A stretch of DNA of 42,843 nt from Candidatus Oscillochloris fontis (GTDB lineage: Bacteria > Chloroflexota > Chloroflexia > Chloroflexales > Chloroflexaceae), in the NCBI RefSeq assembly GCF_004138135.1, contig NZ_RYFD01000039.1:1-42843 (forward strand), in the 5' to 3' direction. The position numbers were made by a program, and so were the translations under genes. This document shows positions 39,905 to 42,843 of this stretch, one piece after another; position 1 is the first letter of the stretch; each line of letters begins with the position of its first letter. The notes under the pieces were generated by a model that saw only the letters and a list, made by a program, of their open reading frames with translations, was not told the origin of the DNA and ran no database searches.

Positions 39905-39980
39905 CGTAGGGGCGAAGCATCGCCTTCCAATGAGTCTGGGTAACACAAGCTACGTTGGAGGGCAATGCTTCGCCCTTACG
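39905..39980. repeat. dispersed GGGGCGAAGCATCG repeat, copy 3, upstream of parA
   Basis: A 76-base element with 26-base ends (39905-39930 and 39955-39980), each beginning CGTAGGGGCGAAGCATCG or its near copy. It occupies almost all of the gap between the M23 peptidase gene end (40000) and the parA start (39897). The same ATCCCGTAGGGG edge occurs in copy 2. Confidence 0.85.
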
Positions 39981-39999
39981 CAGGAGCATTGTAACATGA

Positions 40000-41451
40000 T
40001 CAGGGCAAGACACTCAGCGGATTGACGGCGCGCCCATTCACCAACACCGTAAAGTGCAGATGAACCCCGGTTGAATAACCACCACCCGCTCGATCATAGG
40101 TACTGCCCATCCCGCCCAGATACTGCCCAACCGTCACCTCATCACCCGCCGCAACATCCGGTTGCGCCACCAGATGGCCATAGATCGTCTCCACACCACC
40201 TGAATGACGGATCTTGACACAATAGCCATAGCCACGACACCAACCCGCCTCGCGGACCCAACCAGCGCGCGCCGCCACAATCGGTGTCCACGCCCGATTG
40301 GCAATATCAATCCCATTATGGAAACTACCCCAACGCGGTCCAAAGGGCGAGGTGAGCGTCCCACGGGCCGGCCAGACCCAACGCGGCGGGGGTGGCGGAA
40401 AATCATTCGTCTCCGGCAGTGACTCAACCAATTCGGGACTCACGTGCAGCAGATCCGAGCGAATCCAACCAGTCGTGCCCGCAATCTCCACCTTCAACCA
40501 ATCCGCATGGCGAGCACGCAACCCCACCTGCCGCCCACGCTCAAGCTTGATCTGGCGATCATACTCGGTACCCGGCCCCTGGCGTAGATTCGCCTCATCC
40601 ACCTGCACCACTCCCACCGGTTCCGCGCCACGCTGGGCCAGAGTCGTCAGCAAGTGTTCATCGAGCGGCAACACACCACCCGGCACAAAGATCTCCATCC
40701 CAACCGCCAGATCCTGCGCATCAGCAAGCCGATTGGGGCCAAAGGTCAAGAGCGCCTCCGGGGCAACCGCCATACGCGCCGCCAACGAAGCCACATCATC
40801 ACCGGGGCGCACCACATACACCACCCCGGAGACCCGTGGGATACGGAGCGGCTGACCGAGCATCAGCGCATCACCACGATCCAACCCATTCGCCCAGATC
40901 AGCGAAGCGAGGCTCACCCCATAGCGTTCGGCCAGATCCCCCAGCGTCTCAGCCTCGGCCAAAAGATGCAGCGTGCGAAACGCATCCGTCACCGCGAGGG
41001 GCTGACTAACCGCCGGAACTAGTGGATCAATCACCTCATGGGGCAACGCAGCATAGCGCAGCATCGTCGTCCCCACCACCTGACCAGTTGGAGCAGGCAT
41101 CAACATAACCGCAGAATCGTGCAGCGGAGCCAGCAGCCAGCGCGACCAGTGCGATTGCACCTCACCCAGAGCAACGAGCAGCACCAACGCAATCAACCCA
41201 AGGTGCCGACGTAACGGAGACACCAACGTGCGCCAGGAAAGCGTGGAAGGGTCGGGCTGAAGGTGGGACACAAGCACGTGGGGAAGAGGAGAACGCCCAG
41301 TCTGAATCTGAACCAGTGTCACACGCGCCAAGAATACCCGCTGACGCGCCTGGCGCCAACGCTGGCGGGTAAACAACCCTAACCGAGGTAATACAACTAC
41401 AACCCGTGGGTGCATAGAACAGACAGAACATCGCTGGAAGCCACCAAGCAC
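40000..41451 (-). CDS. membrane-anchored M23 peptidase with LysM and SH3 domains
   Basis: 483 residues. A basic N-terminus is followed by one membrane helix (about 86-95, LGLIALVLLVALG). LysM-type modules follow: LAEAETLGDLAERYGVSLASLIWANGL near 160-190, and YVVRPGDDVASLAARMAV near 212-230. A bacterial SH3 domain (VDEANLRQGPGTEYD, about 285-345) precedes the M23 domain. There the zinc ligands are His and Asp in FHNGIDIA near 367 and HLHF at 464-467, so the enzyme appears active. It would cut or remodel peptidoglycan outside the membrane. GTG 41451 has GAGGA seven bases upstream; ATG 41415 is the alternative start with no ribosome site. The gene is upstream of parA on the same strand. Confidence 0.9.
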   Translation of the reverse strand: MLGGFQRCSVCSMHPRVVVVLPRLGLFTRQRWRQARQRVFLARVTLVQIQTGRSPLPHVLVSHLQPDPSTLSWRTLVSPLRRHLGLIALVLLVALGEVQSHWSRWLLAPLHDSAVMLMPAPTGQVVGTTMLRYAALPHEVIDPLVPAVSQPLAVTDAFRTLHLLAEAETLGDLAERYGVSLASLIWANGLDRGDALMLGQPLRIPRVSGVVYVVRPGDDVASLAARMAVAPEALLTFGPNRLADAQDLAVGMEIFVPGGVLPLDEHLLTTLAQRGAEPVGVVQVDEANLRQGPGTEYDRQIKLERGRQVGLRARHADWLKVEIAGTTGWIRSDLLHVSPELVESLPETNDFPPPPPRWVWPARGTLTSPFGPRWGSFHNGIDIANRAWTPIVAARAGWVREAGWCRGYGYCVKIRHSGGVETIYGHLVAQPDVAAGDEVTVGQYLGGMGSTYDRAGGGYSTGVHLHFTVLVNGRAVNPLSVLP

Positions 41452-41703
41452 GTGGGCGTCCTCAGCGGATGCGTAGTAAACGCAGATGAGAATACACCCG
41501 CCCTAACAGTTTGTCAATCATAGCCAGATTTAGCGCATTGGAATGCACTATTCAAACTGCATGAAGAACCACGGATTAACCCCAAGCACCTTGACGGACA
41601 TAGAAGCATCGTGCTAAGATACCATTATTCCTGTATCGGTCGTCCCCACCCGACACACACATGGCGGGCTCGGTCGTCCCCTCAACCCATGAAAGGCCGA
41701 CAG

Positions 41704-42261
41704 ATGATCCGTGTAGTTGTAGACAGCATCCGCGTAAGCCTCCTAACGCAGAATCGCGTTGTTGTACTGCGCGAGACGGATAGCACGCGCTATCTGCCAA
41801 TATGGATCGGCCCGTTTGAGGCGGAGGCAATCGCGATGGCCATCCAAGGCCACGAGCCAGTCCGTCCCCTCACCCACGATCTTCTCAAGTCACTCATTGG
41901 CGACTTGGGCGGGCAGATTAGCCACATCTTTGTGAACGACATTCGTGACAGCACCTTCTATGCACGGATCGTGATCGAGCAGGATGGCCGCACCATTGAA
42001 GTGGATGCCCGCCCCAGCGATGCGGTCGCGCTTGCAGTACGCACCGAAGCACCGATCTATGTCGAAAGCCACGTGATCGAACAAGCTGGCATCTACTTCG
42101 ACGAAGATGAACAAAGTACTGCCCCCGAAAACACGGCCACCAGCCCCGAAGGTGAAGCCGGAAACGAATCAGATGTGAGCGATGAGTCACTCTCGATCTT
42201 CCGCGACTTCATCAATACCCTCGACCTCGACAACCCAGAGCAAGGTAGTACAACTTCCTAG
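41704..42261 (+). CDS. bifunctional nuclease family protein (DUF151)
   Basis: A 185-residue protein. Residues 1-135 match the bifunctional nuclease (BFN/DUF151) domain: VVVDSIRVSLLTQNRVVVLRE, then YLPIWIGPFEAEAIAMAIQG with the conserved Glu residues, HDLLKSLIGDLGG, and IEVDARPSDAVALAVR. The C-terminal 45 residues are acidic and of low complexity, ending DLDNPEQGSTTS. Members were described as having DNase and RNase activity, and they occur widely as small housekeeping proteins; the precise role is unsure. I start at 41704, with AAAGG 8 bases upstream, because the frame to 41611 shows no similarity. The region 41452-41703 otherwise holds no gene. A strong terminator follows, then the putative origin. 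Confidence 0.9.
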   Translation: MIRVVVDSIRVSLLTQNRVVVLRETDSTRYLPIWIGPFEAEAIAMAIQGHEPVRPLTHDLLKSLIGDLGGQISHIFVNDIRDSTFYARIVIEQDGRTIEVDARPSDAVALAVRTEAPIYVESHVIEQAGIYFDEDEQSTAPENTATSPEGEAGNESDVSDESLSIFRDFINTLDLDNPEQGSTTS

Positions 42262-42291
42262 GTAATGACAAAAAACAGATGCGCGATGTGT

Positions 42292-42325
42292 GAGGCTGGA
42301 TCATCTTCATCCAGCCTCTTTTTTT
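42292..42325 (+). terminator. strong intrinsic terminator after the DUF151 gene
   Basis: A perfect 10-base stem, GAGGCTGGAT (42292-42301) with ATCCAGCCTC (42309-42318), around the loop CATCTTC and followed by seven T (42319-42325). It ends the DUF151 transcript 30 bases after its stop and insulates the downstream origin-like region. Confidence 0.9.
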
Positions 42326-42354
42326 ATCTCTTCGCCAACCCGTATGCTATAAAT

Positions 42355-42554
42355 TGTGGATAAGTGCCGTTCATTTGTGGATAACTTGTACCAATTGTGG
42401 ATAAGTGGTGACAAAACCGGTGGACGAGCATGGGAGAAGCGTGGGGAAAAGCGGCTGAGTCGCCCGATGATGGGGAGCATGTGGAGATCCTTCCACACAT
42501 TATCCCCACACGATTCATGCCACCAGAATGCGGTCATGACCTATGTTTTCCACA
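42355..42554. other. oriC: putative chromosomal replication origin (DnaA-box cluster)
   Basis: Three perfect DnaA boxes TGTGGATAA lie in the same direction at 42355-42363, 42376-42384 and 42396-42404, spaced 21 and 20 bases apart. Near-matches in the other orientation are TTATCCCCA at 42500-42508 and TTTTCCACA at 42546-42554, with further CCACA words around 42493 and 42556. No long gene covers 42262-42843. parA and parB lie 3-5 kb away, as is common near oriC. The AT-rich stretch 42319-42357 on the left (TTTTTTTATC, GCTATAAATTG) is a candidate unwinding element. dnaA is not in the window. Confidence 0.78.
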
Positions 42555-42661
42555 TCCTCCACATGCCTACTACATGTACGAGATTCCTCTCTCCTTTTTT
42601 CAACATGAGAGAGTCATGAAGATCATGACGAACTTGAAAGAAAACCCGTGCCCGCTCCAAA

Positions 42662-42771
42662 GTAACTGCTCACACTTGTCCTAGCTTCCAGTTTTTGACG
42701 CAGAGGCGCAAAGCCTGCAACAAAACCTTTGCGTCAATACAAGATTTCTTTTACCCCAAGTGTGAATAGTC
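42662..42771. repeat. composite repeat: GTAACTGCTCACACTTG ends around a GACGC-type core
   Basis: The left end GTAACTGCTCACACTTG (42662-42678) and an inverted right end CAAGTGTGAATAGT (42758-42771) enclose CTAGCTTCCAG and a GACGC/GCGTC palindrome at about 42697-42737. The core closely matches the copy inside the glycosyltransferase gene, and the ends match those of the 28649 element. No target duplication was recognised. The last 70 bases of the window show nothing further. Confidence 0.7.
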
Positions 42772-42843
42772 CGTAAATTAAGTTTCCAGGTCTTTTTGCG
42801 ACATAGCACTACCCACCCGCTCACCTTGAACGCCCGCAACGGG

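Noticed and set aside
36760-41460. parS-like sites near parAB (TGTTTCACGTGAAACA)
   Set aside because: Several CACGTG cores occur (36773, 40442, 41275, 41446), but none has the flanking bases of the consensus.
1-42843. tRNA, rRNA and 6S-like genes
   Set aside because: I looked for the T-loop GGTTCGA pattern with flanking stems and for rRNA core sequences and recognised none; a covariance-model scan would be more sensitive.

Overview
The window looks like a chromosomal segment of a GC-rich bacterium, most likely a member of the Chloroflexota and possibly close to the filamentous phototrophs (Chloroflexales). This is inferred from gene content and was not tested by search. The clues are a bacteriophytochrome with an Rcp1-type response regulator, secreted proteins with Pro/Thr linkers and a shared C-terminal LPxVxR ending, a TrpB2-type tryptophan synthase behind a T-box leader, a gingipain-like peptidase, and many dispersed palindromic repeats. 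There are about 28 intact genes. No rRNA, tRNA or CRISPR array was seen.

Layout. 1-2.7 kb: a short secreted protein, a primary-type sigma factor behind a consensus promoter, and a zinc-ribbon protein. 3.0-6.6 kb: alpha/beta hydrolase, CPA2 cation/proton antiporter and PIG-L deacetylase on the plus strand. 6.7-9.6 kb: response regulator and phytochrome kinase on the minus strand; the kinase starts inside the remnant of a thioredoxin-fold gene and lacks the usual bilin-binding cysteines. 9.7-12.4 kb: a membrane glycosyltransferase fused to a beta-propeller, abutting a TnpB remnant. 12.5-19 kb: a tryptophan block, with a T-box leader and trpB2, then (after an opposing glycosidase-like gene) trpS and trpE. 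19.2-28.5 kb: surface and secreted proteins (DUF11 protein, C25 peptidase, RCC1-repeat protein) and a large GH31 enzyme.

28.6-35 kb: a nested transposon-like element with an apparent 8-bp target duplication, then metallophosphoesterase, aldo/keto reductase, a UroD-family protein, an M20 peptidase and asnS. 35.2-37.9 kb: small membrane protein, gatC, CDP-alcohol phosphatidyltransferase and PfkB kinase, all minus strand. 37.9-42.8 kb: parA-parB, a LysM/SH3/M23 peptidase, a DUF151 nuclease-family protein, a strong terminator and a cluster of DnaA boxes that looks like the chromosomal origin. The parAB-origin neighbourhood suggests the right end lies near oriC.

Working together: trpB2, trpS and trpE cover tryptophan synthesis and charging, and the T-box (apparent specifier UGG) ties trpB2 to uncharged tRNA-Trp. 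Phytochrome and response regulator form a two-component pair. ParAB and the origin form the replication/segregation module. The least ordinary aspect is the repeat landscape: at least three dispersed palindromic families plus a set of triloop hairpins at gene ends, several of which touch start codons, stop codons or, in one case, lie in frame inside a gene.
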